A stretch of 64,000 nt of DNA from NCBI RefSeq assembly GCF_013408665.1, contig NZ_JACCCL010000003.1:124001-188000 (forward strand). Direction: 5' to 3'. Numbering within the stretch: position 1 is the first letter of the stretch; each line of letters opens with the position of its first letter. Below the pieces are notes generated by a model. That model made no database searches, had not been told where the DNA came from, and was given only the letters and a program-made list of their open reading frames with translations. The translations under genes were made by a program, and so were the position numbers. Origin of the DNA: Sporosarcina sp. JAI121. GTDB taxonomy: Bacteria > Bacillota > Bacilli > Bacillales_A > Planococcaceae. This document shows positions 7,322-17,091 of the stretch, one piece after another.

Positions 7322-9706
7322 ATGAATGAAGAGTTAACAAAAAATGCTGATGCACACTATCGGTTGGCTGAGCAGGAGGCTGCTCATTATTTTACATCAC
7401 TTTCTGTGCAACTTATGGAAAAGACTTATGTCCCTCCCTTGATAAAAGATATACAGTACTGGAAAAAGAACCATATTCATCCGAATTCAGTTGTATCCTT
7501 TTTTTCGCGTGGAAAGGGAGGACCTGATTCCAAATGCTATCACACGTATATCCAATGGCTGGATTACACAGGTAAACTAGATAATTACTTGAATCGGAGC
7601 ATTTCCTATATTTACTTACGGGACTTGGGCAAAGCATTAAACTCCCCTGATACACAATCCAGAGTTCAACGTACAGTTGATAGTTTGAAAAATCACCTAA
7701 CTCATTCCAATCCGACGAATTCTGGGAGTAAATTGGAGACGTTTAGCATGGCTGGATTGTACCGGCTAGCCCAGAAGGAAGGCGTTGAATCCACAATGAT
7801 CTGGGTGATAGGAAAATTAAAGACTGTATCCTCCCATATTCCAGAGGGAATGGATGCGGAGGAAGCGAAGCGAAAACTCATTAAAATCATAGCAGGGGTA
7901 ATCCTACATGTGGTTGAAGAGATGGACGCTGAAATTACTCCTGTAGAACGTACCCGAAAACTTGATGAAGCGATTAGGCTTGGGTATTCCTATGGTCTGA
8001 CGTATCCATTCATTGACGACCTTTTGGATGCCAACGTTTTATCAACTCAAGAGAAAAAACGATATTCCGATCTAATACGTACAACACTTATTACAGGGGC
8101 TGTTCCTGAATTGGAAGAGTGGACCGGAAAAAACGCGGAACTCATCCGATTTATCCATTCGGAACTCCGAGATGCTTTTGAGTATATTAAGGACCTTCAG
8201 CGATCAGAGACAAGAAAAAGTTTTTTCGAGCAGTCCTATGTGTTTTTTAATTCCCAGGAAGTGGATCGAGTAAAGGATTTATCCAATGCAAATTACACCA
8301 ATGAAGAGCTTTATATACCTGTCATTTTAAAATCTTCTTCTTCACGTTTGATCACCCGTTCAGTAATTAGTGCTCCTGAGGATGAGGGCTTTCATAACCG
8401 AACATTCTCATATGGCATTTACAACCAGCTGGCGGATGATTTTGCAGATATGTTTGATGATATGAAGGAAGGAAGAGTAACACCTTATACCTACTATATG
8501 AAATATCATGATAAGCGCTTTGATCTCATAAATCCCTTTGAATTGTATTGGACGGTCATCTTCAATTTGATCCATAATGTGTATCACTCAGATAGCAAGA
8601 CTCTAGAGGTCATACTCAATCGTGCAATAAACGGACTGAAACGATTTAAAAAACGAATGGGAACTAAAAAATACAACGAGGTTATGAGCTTATATGCTTC
8701 GGGAAATCCTACATTCAACAAAGTCATCCAACGTATGGTTCGAAAAGCGAACGATGTAGATTTCTTTGATAAACTGCTGCGCGATCATATGATTACGAAT
8801 TTGAAAAGTGAACGCAAGGAGCGGGAAGACTTTATAGATACAGTCGAAACCGTACGGATTCAGATCAACGACATGTTACCTATTCCCGAGGCAGAGAGTG
8901 TTTCATTGATGGGAGAGCCCATAATCGATGCCGCAAATTACAGTCTGGCAGGTGATGGAAAGCGACTAAGGCCAATCATGACGTGGGTCATGGGTGTTAA
9001 CGGATATGGGCTGAATGAGTCGTCAATCGTGCCACTTCTGAGATCATTAGAATATATGCATACTGCATCCCTAATTTTCGATGATCTGCCATCCCAAGAT
9101 AATGCATCCACTCGTAGGGGGCGTCCAACCCTACATCAGGAGTATGACGTTGCCGTAGCAGAATTAACCGGTCTGTTTCTGACCCAAAAAGCGATTGAGG
9201 AACAAACGACTCTTGACCAGTTCGATTCGAAAACGGTGATAAACTTGATTCGCTATTCGTCCCGCATAGCTGGGGATATGTGCAGGGGACAGGAGATGGA
9301 TTTGGATTCCAGAGGGAAACAATTGACGTTGGAACAATTGAACAGGATGTGCTTTTATAAGACTGGGATCGCATTCGAAGCTTCTCTCCTAATGCCTGCA
9401 ATTCTCGCCCGTGCAGAGGAGTCGGAAATGGAAGCTTTGAAAAGATTCGCCCGTCATGCCGGCATTGCATTTCAGATTAAGGATGACCTGCTTGATGTTG
9501 AAGGTGATCAGAATGTACTCGGAAAACCCATTGGAAAAGACGTTGAGAACAACAATACGACGTTTGTCTCAATCCTAGGTGTTGTTGGTGCCAGGAAAGA
9601 GATGTGGGAACATTATTGTATTGCAATGGAAACGTTGCAAGAAGTGCCACGTAATACTGCTTTTTTGAAGCAGTTGCTACATTATATTGTGAATCGGGAT
9701 CATTAG
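7322..9706 (+). CDS. Large two-domain isoprenoid synthase-like protein
   Basis: 794 residues from ATG 7322; an in-frame TTG at 7313 is possible, and AGAGG lies at about 7304. The C-terminal third is a trans-prenyltransferase domain: GDGKRLRP, first Asp-rich motif DDLPSQD (about residue 586), RRGRPT, and second motif FQIKDDLLD (about residue 720). The N-terminal part of about 500 residues is all-helical and holds its own FIDDLLD (about residue 230), like a second class I isoprenoid synthase active site. Single prenyl synthases are about 300 residues, so this is more than twice the usual size. Product unknown; it may make and then cyclise or transfer a prenyl diphosphate. It is monocistronic with a strong terminator. 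Confidence 0.75.
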   Translation: MNEELTKNADAHYRLAEQEAAHYFTSLSVQLMEKTYVPPLIKDIQYWKKNHIHPNSVVSFFSRGKGGPDSKCYHTYIQWLDYTGKLDNYLNRSISYIYLRDLGKALNSPDTQSRVQRTVDSLKNHLTHSNPTNSGSKLETFSMAGLYRLAQKEGVESTMIWVIGKLKTVSSHIPEGMDAEEAKRKLIKIIAGVILHVVEEMDAEITPVERTRKLDEAIRLGYSYGLTYPFIDDLLDANVLSTQEKKRYSDLIRTTLITGAVPELEEWTGKNAELIRFIHSELRDAFEYIKDLQRSETRKSFFEQSYVFFNSQEVDRVKDLSNANYTNEELYIPVILKSSSSRLITRSVISAPEDEGFHNRTFSYGIYNQLADDFADMFDDMKEGRVTPYTYYMKYHDKRFDLINPFELYWTVIFNLIHNVYHSDSKTLEVILNRAINGLKRFKKRMGTKKYNEVMSLYASGNPTFNKVIQRMVRKANDVDFFDKLLRDHMITNLKSERKEREDFIDTVETVRIQINDMLPIPEAESVSLMGEPIIDAANYSLAGDGKRLRPIMTWVMGVNGYGLNESSIVPLLRSLEYMHTASLIFDDLPSQDNASTRRGRPTLHQEYDVAVAELTGLFLTQKAIEEQTTLDQFDSKTVINLIRYSSRIAGDMCRGQEMDLDSRGKQLTLEQLNRMCFYKTGIAFEASLLMPAILARAEESEMEALKRFARHAGIAFQIKDDLLDVEGDQNVLGKPIGKDVENNNTTFVSILGVVGARKEMWEHYCIAMETLQEVPRNTAFLKQLLHYIVNRDH

Positions 9707-9769
9707 GTTTATTATCCCTGAAAATTGGATAGCATACCGAAGTCTTTTTGTCTCATAGAAAAAGACTAG

Positions 9770-9819
9770 AAAAAAGGAAGAGCGTATACCTCTAAAAGGT
9801 ATTGTTCTTCCTTTTTTTA
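9770..9819 (+). terminator. Rho-independent terminator
   Basis: AAAAAAGGAAGAGCGTATACCT pairs with AAGGTATTGTTCTTCCTTTT around a short CTAA loop, with few mismatches, and is followed by Ts. It ends the isoprenoid synthase unit. Confidence 0.88.
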
Positions 9820-10041
9820 TGCCTACGATACATAAGATGTGTAAACCGCTTCTTAATCACTATGCAAGAAGCAACCTTATACCTAATAGTTGCTCCCGAA
9901 ATCTACTTTTATACCTCAATGTCCATTCACCTATCATCTAGAATGCCACAATTTAACCATGTATTAGGAGGCATTTTAAGCAATTCAAATGAAAAGTTGT
10001 TAGCATCCTTTTGCATATTGGTAAATGTTCTCACGTTACAC
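9820..10041. other. Intergenic stretch before the siderophore operon
   Basis: I see no supported gene or structure here; the promoter and Fur box follow immediately. Confidence 0.5.
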
Positions 10042-10071
10042 TTGACAATGATAATCATTCTCAGCTAAGGT
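10042..10071 (+). promoter_or_regulatory. Promoter and Fur box of the siderophore biosynthesis operon
   Basis: TTGACA (10042-10047) is followed after 18 bp by a weak TAAGGT. Between them TGATAATCATTCTCA (10049-10063) matches the 7-1-7 Fur consensus TGATAATNATTATCA with one mismatch, so iron-bound Fur would block the polymerase site. Confidence 0.82.
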
Positions 10072-10107
10072 GGTATTTATATTCAAACTAAAAAGGAGAA
10101 TCTGATA

Positions 10108-11466
10108 ATGATTACATGCAAAACAGAAAGTACGTATTTAACTATACAGAATGAGAAAGAATCTAATGCAAAGTCTTATCCACGTCATTTTCCAATCGTT
10201 ATTGAAAAAGCCAAAGGTGTCATGATAATGGATGTAGAAGGAAAAAGTTATTATGATTGTTTATCTGGTGCAGGCACACTGGCTTTAGGACACAATCCTC
10301 AAGTTGTCGTTCAAGCGATAGAAGATGTGCTAAAACAACAAATTCCATTACATACGTTAGACTTAGCAACCCCTTTAAAAATAGAATTTATGCAAGAAAT
10401 ATTCTCCATGTTGCCAAAAGAATTAAAGGATTCCACTAAAATACAATTCTGCGGACCGACAGGTGCGGATGGCGTTGAGGCAGCTATTAAACTAGTGAAA
10501 AATGCAACTAAGGGTAAGTCTATCTTGGCGTTTCAAGGTGGTTACCATGGATCGACGCAAGCGACTATGTCGATGAGCGGTAACCTAAGCAAAAAACAAC
10601 ATTTGCAAAGTTTATTGCCTGATGTTCATTTTTTACCTTTTCCTTATGAATATAGATGTCCATTTGGTATTGGCGAGGGTCAGACAGCTAGAATCAGTGC
10701 GCAATATATAGAGAATCTGCTAGATGATTGTGAAAGTGGTATTGCTTCTCCTTGCTGTATGATATTTGAAACCGTGCAAGGGGAAGGTGGAGCAATTCCC
10801 GCTGATATTGAATGGTTAAGAGAAATGAGGCGTATTACTGCCAAAAGAGGGATTCCTTTAGTGGTAGATGAAGTCCAAACAGGAATCGGAAGAACTGGTA
10901 AAATGTTTTCGTTTGAACATGCTGGCATCATCCCAGATGTCATTATTTGTTCGAAAGCGATTGGTGGAAGTCTTCCAATGTCGATTGTGATTTATAAAGA
11001 AGAACTGGATCAATGGAATCCAGGTGCACATATTGGGACATTCCGCGGCAACCAATTGGGTATGGCTACAGGGTTGGCAACTTTAAAATATATTAAAGAA
11101 AACAATATACTCGAAAATGTAAAACTACGTAGCGAGCAATTTTTCGAAAAGCTTACCGATTTACAAAGGATATATAAAGAGATTGGTGATGTTCGTGGCA
11201 GGGGATTGATGATCGGGGTTGAAATTGTAAATCCAAGAGGTTGCAAAGATAGTTTAGGACATTATCCACAATTTGAAGAGTTGGCTCTACAAATTCAAGA
11301 AAGATGTTTTAAGAATGGATTGATTATTGAAGTAGGAGGACGTCATTCAGCAGTCATGCGTTTCTTACCGCCATTGACAATTACGAAAAATGAAGCGACA
11401 GAAGTGTTACGTATTTTTGAAAAATCTGTTGTTGAAGCCATTCAAATGAGTAATAGGAATAGCTAG
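10108..11466 (+). CDS. Diaminobutyrate-2-oxoglutarate aminotransferase (siderophore precursor)
   Basis: 452 residues, class III PLP aminotransferase. FCGPTGADGVEAAIKLVKNA and YHGSTQATMSMSG are hallmarks of L-2,4-diaminobutyrate aminotransferases (RhbA/EctB type). VVDEVQTGIGRTGKMF is the PLP Asp region, and Lys in ICSKAIGGSLP should form the Schiff base. Predicted reaction: aspartate semialdehyde + glutamate to L-2,4-diaminobutyrate + 2-oxoglutarate. It is the first gene behind the Fur box, with AAGGAG before ATG 10108. It occupies the place that sbnA/sbnB (making diaminopropionate) hold in the staphyloferrin B operon, which suggests a different diamine in the product. Confidence 0.88.
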   Translation: MITCKTESTYLTIQNEKESNAKSYPRHFPIVIEKAKGVMIMDVEGKSYYDCLSGAGTLALGHNPQVVVQAIEDVLKQQIPLHTLDLATPLKIEFMQEIFSMLPKELKDSTKIQFCGPTGADGVEAAIKLVKNATKGKSILAFQGGYHGSTQATMSMSGNLSKKQHLQSLLPDVHFLPFPYEYRCPFGIGEGQTARISAQYIENLLDDCESGIASPCCMIFETVQGEGGAIPADIEWLREMRRITAKRGIPLVVDEVQTGIGRTGKMFSFEHAGIIPDVIICSKAIGGSLPMSIVIYKEELDQWNPGAHIGTFRGNQLGMATGLATLKYIKENNILENVKLRSEQFFEKLTDLQRIYKEIGDVRGRGLMIGVEIVNPRGCKDSLGHYPQFEELALQIQERCFKNGLIIEVGGRHSAVMRFLPPLTITKNEATEVLRIFEKSVVEAIQMSNRNS

Positions 11467-11471
11467 TACGA

Positions 11472-12887
11472 ATGACTAAATTATACATGTTGAAAAAGCA
11501 TTCTGTTTTATGTTCTGTCTTACTAGGCTCATTTACGTTAGTTTTGACGAATAGTGCTTTTAATATTTTAGTACCAAGCTTACTTCAAATGTATGATATA
11601 TCCACTATATATGGTGGATGGATTATTACCATTTACCTTTTAGCAATGTTGATAACAATGCCGTTAACGGCTAGTATAGTCGATCGTCTCGGTAGAAAGA
11701 AAACATATATTATTGGAGTTAGTTTATATTGTTTGTTTTCTATTGTGGGTGGATTACTTTATCAATATGTACAAGTTCTATTGTTAGTTCGCTTTATGCA
11801 TGGCATTGCCGCTGGTTTGATGATTCCTCTATCGTTAGTTTTGTTATTTGATGTGTACGGTAAAGAAGTTCGCGGAAAAGTGACCGGTTTATGGGGAATG
11901 TTGTTAACTATTGCGCCAGCTATTGGTCCAACATTTGGAGGTATCATTATTCAATTTGGTGAGTTACAACATCTATTTTGGATAAATGTTCCGATTGGTT
12001 TACTTTCATTACTGTTGTGTTGCAGCCAGATCAAAGCCGATCAACCAGCTAATAGAAAAACTGTTCGCCTTCAAAGTATACTATTAATGGTCTTGGGCAT
12101 TAGTGGAGTAAGTTTAGGTATTCAGATGGCTTCAAATCCGACTATTCCAAGATGGATAATAGGTGTACTATTTTTGTTTGGCATAGTGATTTTGATTTGT
12201 TTTATTCGAAAAGAGAATTTACAAAACGAACCTTTAATTCGTTTCAAGCTATTACGTAATCCGATATTCGCAATTTCAGTCATAGTATCTGCGATACAGG
12301 CTTCCGTCATGTTTGGAGTCATCTTTATTTTTCCATTGATGTTTCAAGAAGTGTTTAATTTATCGCCTACAGTAACGGGCGCCATGTTTATTCCGACAGC
12401 CATTTGTACGAGCTTGTTTGTTTGGATTGGTGGAAACTTAATTGATACAGGCAAATCACTGCATTTTATTGCTTATGGTGTTGGTCTACTTGCAATTTCC
12501 GTATTGTTGTTTGCATTTATTTCGAAGGCTGCATCATTAATTCTCATTGTCATTTTAATGGCAATGAGAGGAATTGGTATTGGATTATCAAATATGACAG
12601 TAACGACAATTGGGCTTAATTCATTAATGGATGACGATCTACACGAAGGATCAGCATTGTCAAATACAATAAAGCGTTTAGCATCCTCATTTACAGTGAT
12701 GCTATTGACCGTTTATTACGATGTTCGTTGGCAACTGATTAGTAGGTTGGGAGAGTCTGATAATGACGCGAAATGGATGGCCTTAAAAGAAGAGTGCATA
12801 GTGTTAGGGGGTGTAATGTTAGTAGCGTTACCACTAGTTTTACTACTAAATAGAAAAATAGATGTGGGTGTTGAAAATGGCAGATAA
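11472..12887 (+). CDS. MFS exporter (DHA2-like), likely siderophore efflux
   Basis: 471 residues with about 14 hydrophobic segments. MFS motif A-like DRLGRKKTYIIG lies after TM2, and the family C-like motif GPTFGG after TM5, both as in the EmrB/QacA group. It starts 5 nt after the aminotransferase stop and its end overlaps the next synthetase gene. The position corresponds to sbnD, so export of the finished siderophore is inferred. SbnD itself is a shorter 12-TM protein, so this exporter may be a non-orthologous replacement. Confidence 0.82.
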   Translation: MTKLYMLKKHSVLCSVLLGSFTLVLTNSAFNILVPSLLQMYDISTIYGGWIITIYLLAMLITMPLTASIVDRLGRKKTYIIGVSLYCLFSIVGGLLYQYVQVLLLVRFMHGIAAGLMIPLSLVLLFDVYGKEVRGKVTGLWGMLLTIAPAIGPTFGGIIIQFGELQHLFWINVPIGLLSLLLCCSQIKADQPANRKTVRLQSILLMVLGISGVSLGIQMASNPTIPRWIIGVLFLFGIVILICFIRKENLQNEPLIRFKLLRNPIFAISVIVSAIQASVMFGVIFIFPLMFQEVFNLSPTVTGAMFIPTAICTSLFVWIGGNLIDTGKSLHFIAYGVGLLAISVLLFAFISKAASLILIVILMAMRGIGIGLSNMTVTTIGLNSLMDDDLHEGSALSNTIKRLASSFTVMLLTVYYDVRWQLISRLGESDNDAKWMALKEECIVLGGVMLVALPLVLLLNRKIDVGVENGR

Positions 12888-14556
12888 TAAACAAGTTAAC
12901 AGCGCGGAACAAGCAAATTTCCATACGTGTAAGACTCTATTAAATTGCTATATTAGAGAGTTTTGTAGTGGGAAATTGAATGTCTTTCCTGCTACTCCAA
13001 AAAAGAAGGCTTATTCAATCTATTTCCCAACGAGTGACATAATCATTTCAGGAATTCTAGCATTTTACTCTGAGATGGGTGAGCATGAATACGAGAATTT
13101 TTATGTTAAAGAAGATAGGCAGTTGGATTATTCTTTCTTGGTTCAATTGATTATAGAAGAGCTAAAACATGCTAACCAACTAATTACAGACGAAGGATCG
13201 GATAGCTTTTCCAGTAAAGTTGAAAATAGCTATCACAAATTAGCATTATTTTTAAATCGACCAGCTAATCAATCTGATTGGAATTACTTGTCATCAGAGC
13301 AATCTGTGTTATATGGACATCCGTTTCATCCATTCCCTAAAAATACCCAAGGATTTACAGAGGATGAAGTCGAAAAGTTCTGTCCTGAGCTCCGTACTTC
13401 ATTTCCGTTATGTTATTTAGCTGTTAGAAAAGATATTTTCCATGAAGAATGGGTGTCGGAAGAAAGAAGAATAGAACTGCATGAAAGTGTTAAAAAACAT
13501 GTACAACACGTACTTAAAGATAAAAAGGATGCTTATGCAATATTACCAATACACCCATGGCAATATGAACATGTGAAAATGATTAAAGAAGTACGTGATT
13601 ATATTGATCAAGAAAAGATTATTCCTCTAGGTAGTTTTGGACCGATGGCGTATCCGACATCTTCGGTGCGTACAGTATTTATTCCGGAGATGAATTGTAA
13701 TGTAAAGCTATCGTTAAACATTCAAATAACTAATATGATGAGAAATAATAATAAAGAACAGATGCGTAGAACGTTGGATGCGACTACTTATTTATTGCAT
13801 AGAGACTGCTTCCAACAAGAAGTACATACATATATATCGTACGAGGTAGGTGTATGTACTTGTCGTTTTGAAAATGAAGATTTAACTAAATTATTTACTA
13901 TTGTCTACCGTCCACTTGAATTCGATGAAGCGTCGACTTATGTTCTGTCTAGTTTAATTGAAGCTCCCGTTGAAGGAGTTCAATCCCGATTATGCTCAAT
14001 GATTGGTAACCAAAATGTAGAGCAATGGTTCGTACGGTATTTAGAAATATCACTGTTGCCAATTGTTCGCTTAGCAGAAGAGAAAGGAATTCATTTCGAA
14101 GCTCATTTGCAAAATTCTTTAGTGACGATAAAGAATGGCTTGCCTGATGTATTTATTATTAGAGATTTAGAAGGTGTTAGCGTGAATATAGAAAAGGTTA
14201 CAGATGATGTTGATATGACGGGGCCTCTTTTCTACCAAAAGGAAGAAACTTGGGCACGCACTTCATACTATTTTGTCGTTAATCATTTGGGATCGTTAAT
14301 TCATGCACTAGCAAAAGATGTAAATGTTGCAGAGAAAAAATTCTGGGCAATCGTACGTCAAGTTCTCATGCAAGAATATGAAAGAAATGAAAATCAATTT
14401 GTTCATCATTTACTAACAACTAGAACGTTTACTGCTAAAAAAAATATGATGAGTTGCCTCCTAGGGAAAAGCGAGACACCATCTTACATTCCAGTGAAAA
14501 ACGTAATGAATACAGTAGGGAGTGAAACGTATGGTAACGCTAAATTACTTGTATAA
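12877..14556 (+). CDS. IucA/IucC-family NIS siderophore synthetase 1 (SbnE position)
   Basis: 559 residues from ATG 12877 (GGGTG upstream; ATG 12862 has no clear site). NIS synthetase motifs: GHPFHPFPK (about residue 148), ILPIHPWQ (about 225), SVRTVFIPEMNCNVKLSLNIQITNMMR (about 265-290) and FEAHLQNSLV (about 407). The C-terminal FhuF-like domain follows. These enzymes adenylate a carboxylate such as citrate and form an amide with a diamine. Gene order exporter-synthetase-synthetase-aldolase-decarboxylase matches sbnD-E-F-G-H, so this is the probable SbnE counterpart, joining the first diamine to citrate. Confidence 0.88.
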   Translation: MADNKQVNSAEQANFHTCKTLLNCYIREFCSGKLNVFPATPKKKAYSIYFPTSDIIISGILAFYSEMGEHEYENFYVKEDRQLDYSFLVQLIIEELKHANQLITDEGSDSFSSKVENSYHKLALFLNRPANQSDWNYLSSEQSVLYGHPFHPFPKNTQGFTEDEVEKFCPELRTSFPLCYLAVRKDIFHEEWVSEERRIELHESVKKHVQHVLKDKKDAYAILPIHPWQYEHVKMIKEVRDYIDQEKIIPLGSFGPMAYPTSSVRTVFIPEMNCNVKLSLNIQITNMMRNNNKEQMRRTLDATTYLLHRDCFQQEVHTYISYEVGVCTCRFENEDLTKLFTIVYRPLEFDEASTYVLSSLIEAPVEGVQSRLCSMIGNQNVEQWFVRYLEISLLPIVRLAEEKGIHFEAHLQNSLVTIKNGLPDVFIIRDLEGVSVNIEKVTDDVDMTGPLFYQKEETWARTSYYFVVNHLGSLIHALAKDVNVAEKKFWAIVRQVLMQEYERNENQFVHHLLTTRTFTAKKNMMSCLLGKSETPSYIPVKNVMNTVGSETYGNAKLLV

Positions 14557-16309
14557 AGAGAAGTCATCACGCATGGATGAAGTAAAAGAGAGAGTTATGC
14601 GCCAAACAATGGAGGCATTACTATATGAAGAAATAATAGAAGTATCTAAAAATGAAAGAGAGTGGTCCTTTACTGGAAAAAGCGCTACAGGTGATTTCGT
14701 TACTTATTCTTGTAAAGCGGATGTGAAATGGTCTTTCGGCAGAATTAAATTAGAAAAAAATTCTATTAAAAGAAAAGGAAAGGCATGCTCTAATATATAT
14801 CTATTTCTTGAAGAAATACTTCAGAATAACCTGGAAGCCCCGAATACTTCGCAGTTCATTAATGAGTTGTTAGAAACAGTAGCAAAAGATAACCAATCTA
14901 AGCAATTTCAATTGGACCAAATACCAGAACAAGATAAAAATTATGAAGCATTGGAAAGTCATATGGTGGACGGTCATCCTTATCATCCAAGCTATAAATC
15001 ACGAATTGGTTTTTCTTTAGCAGATAACTTTGCCTATGGACCAGAATTTAATCAAGAAGTATCTATTTACTGGGTTGCGGTAAATGAGCAACTAGTAGAT
15101 GTCAACGTATCTAAAGAGATGTCTTTTGATGAAATAGTAAAGCATCATGTGGCGGAAGAAGAGAAAAATAAGATTATGGAAATTAGTAAAGAGAAAGGGA
15201 GTACAGATAAAAAATATGTTCTCTTACCGGTGCATCCTTGGCAATTGGAGCATCAGATTCAATCTGTCTTCGCTCAGCAACTGAATGACAAGGATATTGT
15301 GATTTTAGGTACATCCATTACTCCTTATAGAGCGCAACAATCTATCCGCTCGTTATCTCATCGCGATAACGCGGAAGCACCATATATAAAATTCCCGTTA
15401 AGTATAACAAATACCTCAACCAGTCGTATTCTTGCACATCATACAACTCAAAATGCACCCCTAGTAAGTGACTGGTTACATAAAGTTATTAAAAATGACT
15501 CCTTATTATCGAAAGGGAATACGAATATTTTAAGAGAAGTGATGGGCGTTTCCTTTCGATATGACGAGCTAGATCCAATTCAATATAAGTCGGCTTATGG
15601 AACTCTCGGCGCAATTTACAGAGAAAACGTTTCAACCTATTTAGAGGATAACGAAGAGGCTTGGCCACTAAATGTCCTATCGCTTACCCAAAAAAACGGC
15701 GAGTTATTTATTCAATCAGCGATAGATCAATATGGGATTGAGGCTTGGAGTGATGCACTTATTGAAGTTGTGACACTTCCGATTATACACCTGCTGTATG
15801 CCCATGGAATAGCGCTAGAATCTCATGCCCAAAATATAATATTGGTGGTGGAAAACAATTTACCAAAACGGATTATTATAAAAGATTTGCATGATGGCGT
15901 TCGATACGCTCCCGAGCATCTCTTGAGACCGGATTTAGCACCAAAATTAAATCCAGAGCCAGAAAGTCATAAGAAATTTAATAGGTATTCGTTTATCCAA
16001 ACCGAAGATGTATCAGAAGTTAGAGACTATACATATGATGCTTTTTTCTTCATTTGTATGACAGAAATTTGTTTTACGTTTGAAAAATTCGGTTTAAGTG
16101 AAAAAGATTTTTGGTGCAAATGTGTAGATACGATAACAGCGTATCAAAATGAGTATCCACAATTTAAAGACCGCTTTGACTTGTTTAATCTATTCTCGGA
16201 AAATGCATCAATAGAAGAAATGTCGAAGCGACGTATTTACGGAGATGGAAAGTTGTACTTCCGTAAAGTGAAAAATCCTTTGTTACTGGCAAAGGAGGGA
16301 CGTAAATGA
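14531..16309 (+). CDS. IucA/IucC-family NIS siderophore synthetase 2 (SbnF position)
   Basis: 592 residues from ATG 14531, preceded by GGGAG at 14518-14522; it overlaps the previous gene by 26 nt. Motifs: MVDGHPYHPSYKSRIGF (about residue 146), LLPVHPWQLEHQ (about 230), QQSIRSLSH, LSITNTSTSR (about 290) and LESHAQNIILVV (about 435). Cytosolic ATP-dependent condensation of an amine with a carboxylate is expected. By position it corresponds to SbnF, the enzyme that adds the second diamine unit. The exact substrate is inferred. Confidence 0.88.
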   Translation: MVTLNYLYKEKSSRMDEVKERVMRQTMEALLYEEIIEVSKNEREWSFTGKSATGDFVTYSCKADVKWSFGRIKLEKNSIKRKGKACSNIYLFLEEILQNNLEAPNTSQFINELLETVAKDNQSKQFQLDQIPEQDKNYEALESHMVDGHPYHPSYKSRIGFSLADNFAYGPEFNQEVSIYWVAVNEQLVDVNVSKEMSFDEIVKHHVAEEEKNKIMEISKEKGSTDKKYVLLPVHPWQLEHQIQSVFAQQLNDKDIVILGTSITPYRAQQSIRSLSHRDNAEAPYIKFPLSITNTSTSRILAHHTTQNAPLVSDWLHKVIKNDSLLSKGNTNILREVMGVSFRYDELDPIQYKSAYGTLGAIYRENVSTYLEDNEEAWPLNVLSLTQKNGELFIQSAIDQYGIEAWSDALIEVVTLPIIHLLYAHGIALESHAQNIILVVENNLPKRIIIKDLHDGVRYAPEHLLRPDLAPKLNPEPESHKKFNRYSFIQTEDVSEVRDYTYDAFFFICMTEICFTFEKFGLSEKDFWCKCVDTITAYQNEYPQFKDRFDLFNLFSENASIEEMSKRRIYGDGKLYFRKVKNPLLLAKEGRK

Positions 16310-17091
16310 AACAAAATACGCTCAAAGAAAAGATAAAAAGAAAGCAACCTGTATTTGGAATGTTTGTGTCTATACCACATCCCATTATGGTTGAGTTGAT
16401 TGGCTATGCGGAATTTGATTTTGTCATCATTGATTATGAACATGCCTCAACAAATATGGAAACAATTGAAAATATGATTCGCGCTGCAGAGTTGTTAGCT
16501 ATTACGCCACTAGTCAGAATTTCTAAAGTGGACAGGATTGAAATATTGAAAGTTCTTGATTGTGGAGCACAAGGTATTGTCATACCTCAAGTTACATCAA
16601 AGGAAGAAGTGGAAAAAGCAATTACCTATGCCTACTATCATCCGATTGGTATGAGAAGTCTTAATAGCGGTAGACCAGGTGCTTTCGCGAAACATTCTTT
16701 AAGCGATTATATAGCTAAAGCTAATGAAGAAATTATGATAGTTCCGATGATAGAAAGTTTAGATGGTATTAATGAAAGTCATTCTATTTTATCTTCACCG
16801 CATATAAGTTTTGTTTTGGAAGGTGCAGCGGATCTTTCTCAATCACTCTCTGTACCTTGGGATACAAATCATCTTGAAGTGCAAACAAATTTAGAAAAAT
16901 TATATGAAGTATCGAAGCAATATAAAGTGCCTTACGCAATTGTTTCCAGAAATCATAACAATCATGAAAAATGGGCGGAAATGGGAGTGAATATTTTTGT
17001 GCTAGGAGACGAGAGGGGTACAGCATTCCGTGCATATAGGGAAAAGTTGGCTGACTATCGAAGTTTAACTGGAGGAAATTATGAATCGTAA
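16306..17091 (+). CDS. SbnG-like citrate synthase (HpcH/HpaI aldolase family)
   Basis: 261 residues. FDFVIIDYEHASTNMETIENMIRAA is the metal/substrate region of the HpcH/HpaI TIM barrel, followed by ITPLVRI, GAQGIVIPQV (catalytic/substrate-binding loop) and MIESLDGI. In this operon context it matches SbnG, which makes citrate from oxaloacetate and acetyl-CoA for the siderophore outside the TCA cycle. ATG 16306 overlaps the previous stop (ATGA) with AAAGGAGG 10 nt before it. Confidence 0.85.
   Translation: MKQNTLKEKIKRKQPVFGMFVSIPHPIMVELIGYAEFDFVIIDYEHASTNMETIENMIRAAELLAITPLVRISKVDRIEILKVLDCGAQGIVIPQVTSKEEVEKAITYAYYHPIGMRSLNSGRPGAFAKHSLSDYIAKANEEIMIVPMIESLDGINESHSILSSPHISFVLEGAADLSQSLSVPWDTNHLEVQTNLEKLYEVSKQYKVPYAIVSRNHNNHEKWAEMGVNIFVLGDERGTAFRAYREKLADYRSLTGGNYES

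Noticed and set aside
9049..9660. ComQ, the ComX-modifying prenyltransferase
   Set aside because: The C-terminal domain is similar, but the protein is over twice ComQ's length and no comX/comP genes are adjacent.
9802..10068. Open frame of 88 codons before the siderophore operon
   Set aside because: It has no ribosome site, begins in a terminator and overlaps the promoter and Fur box.
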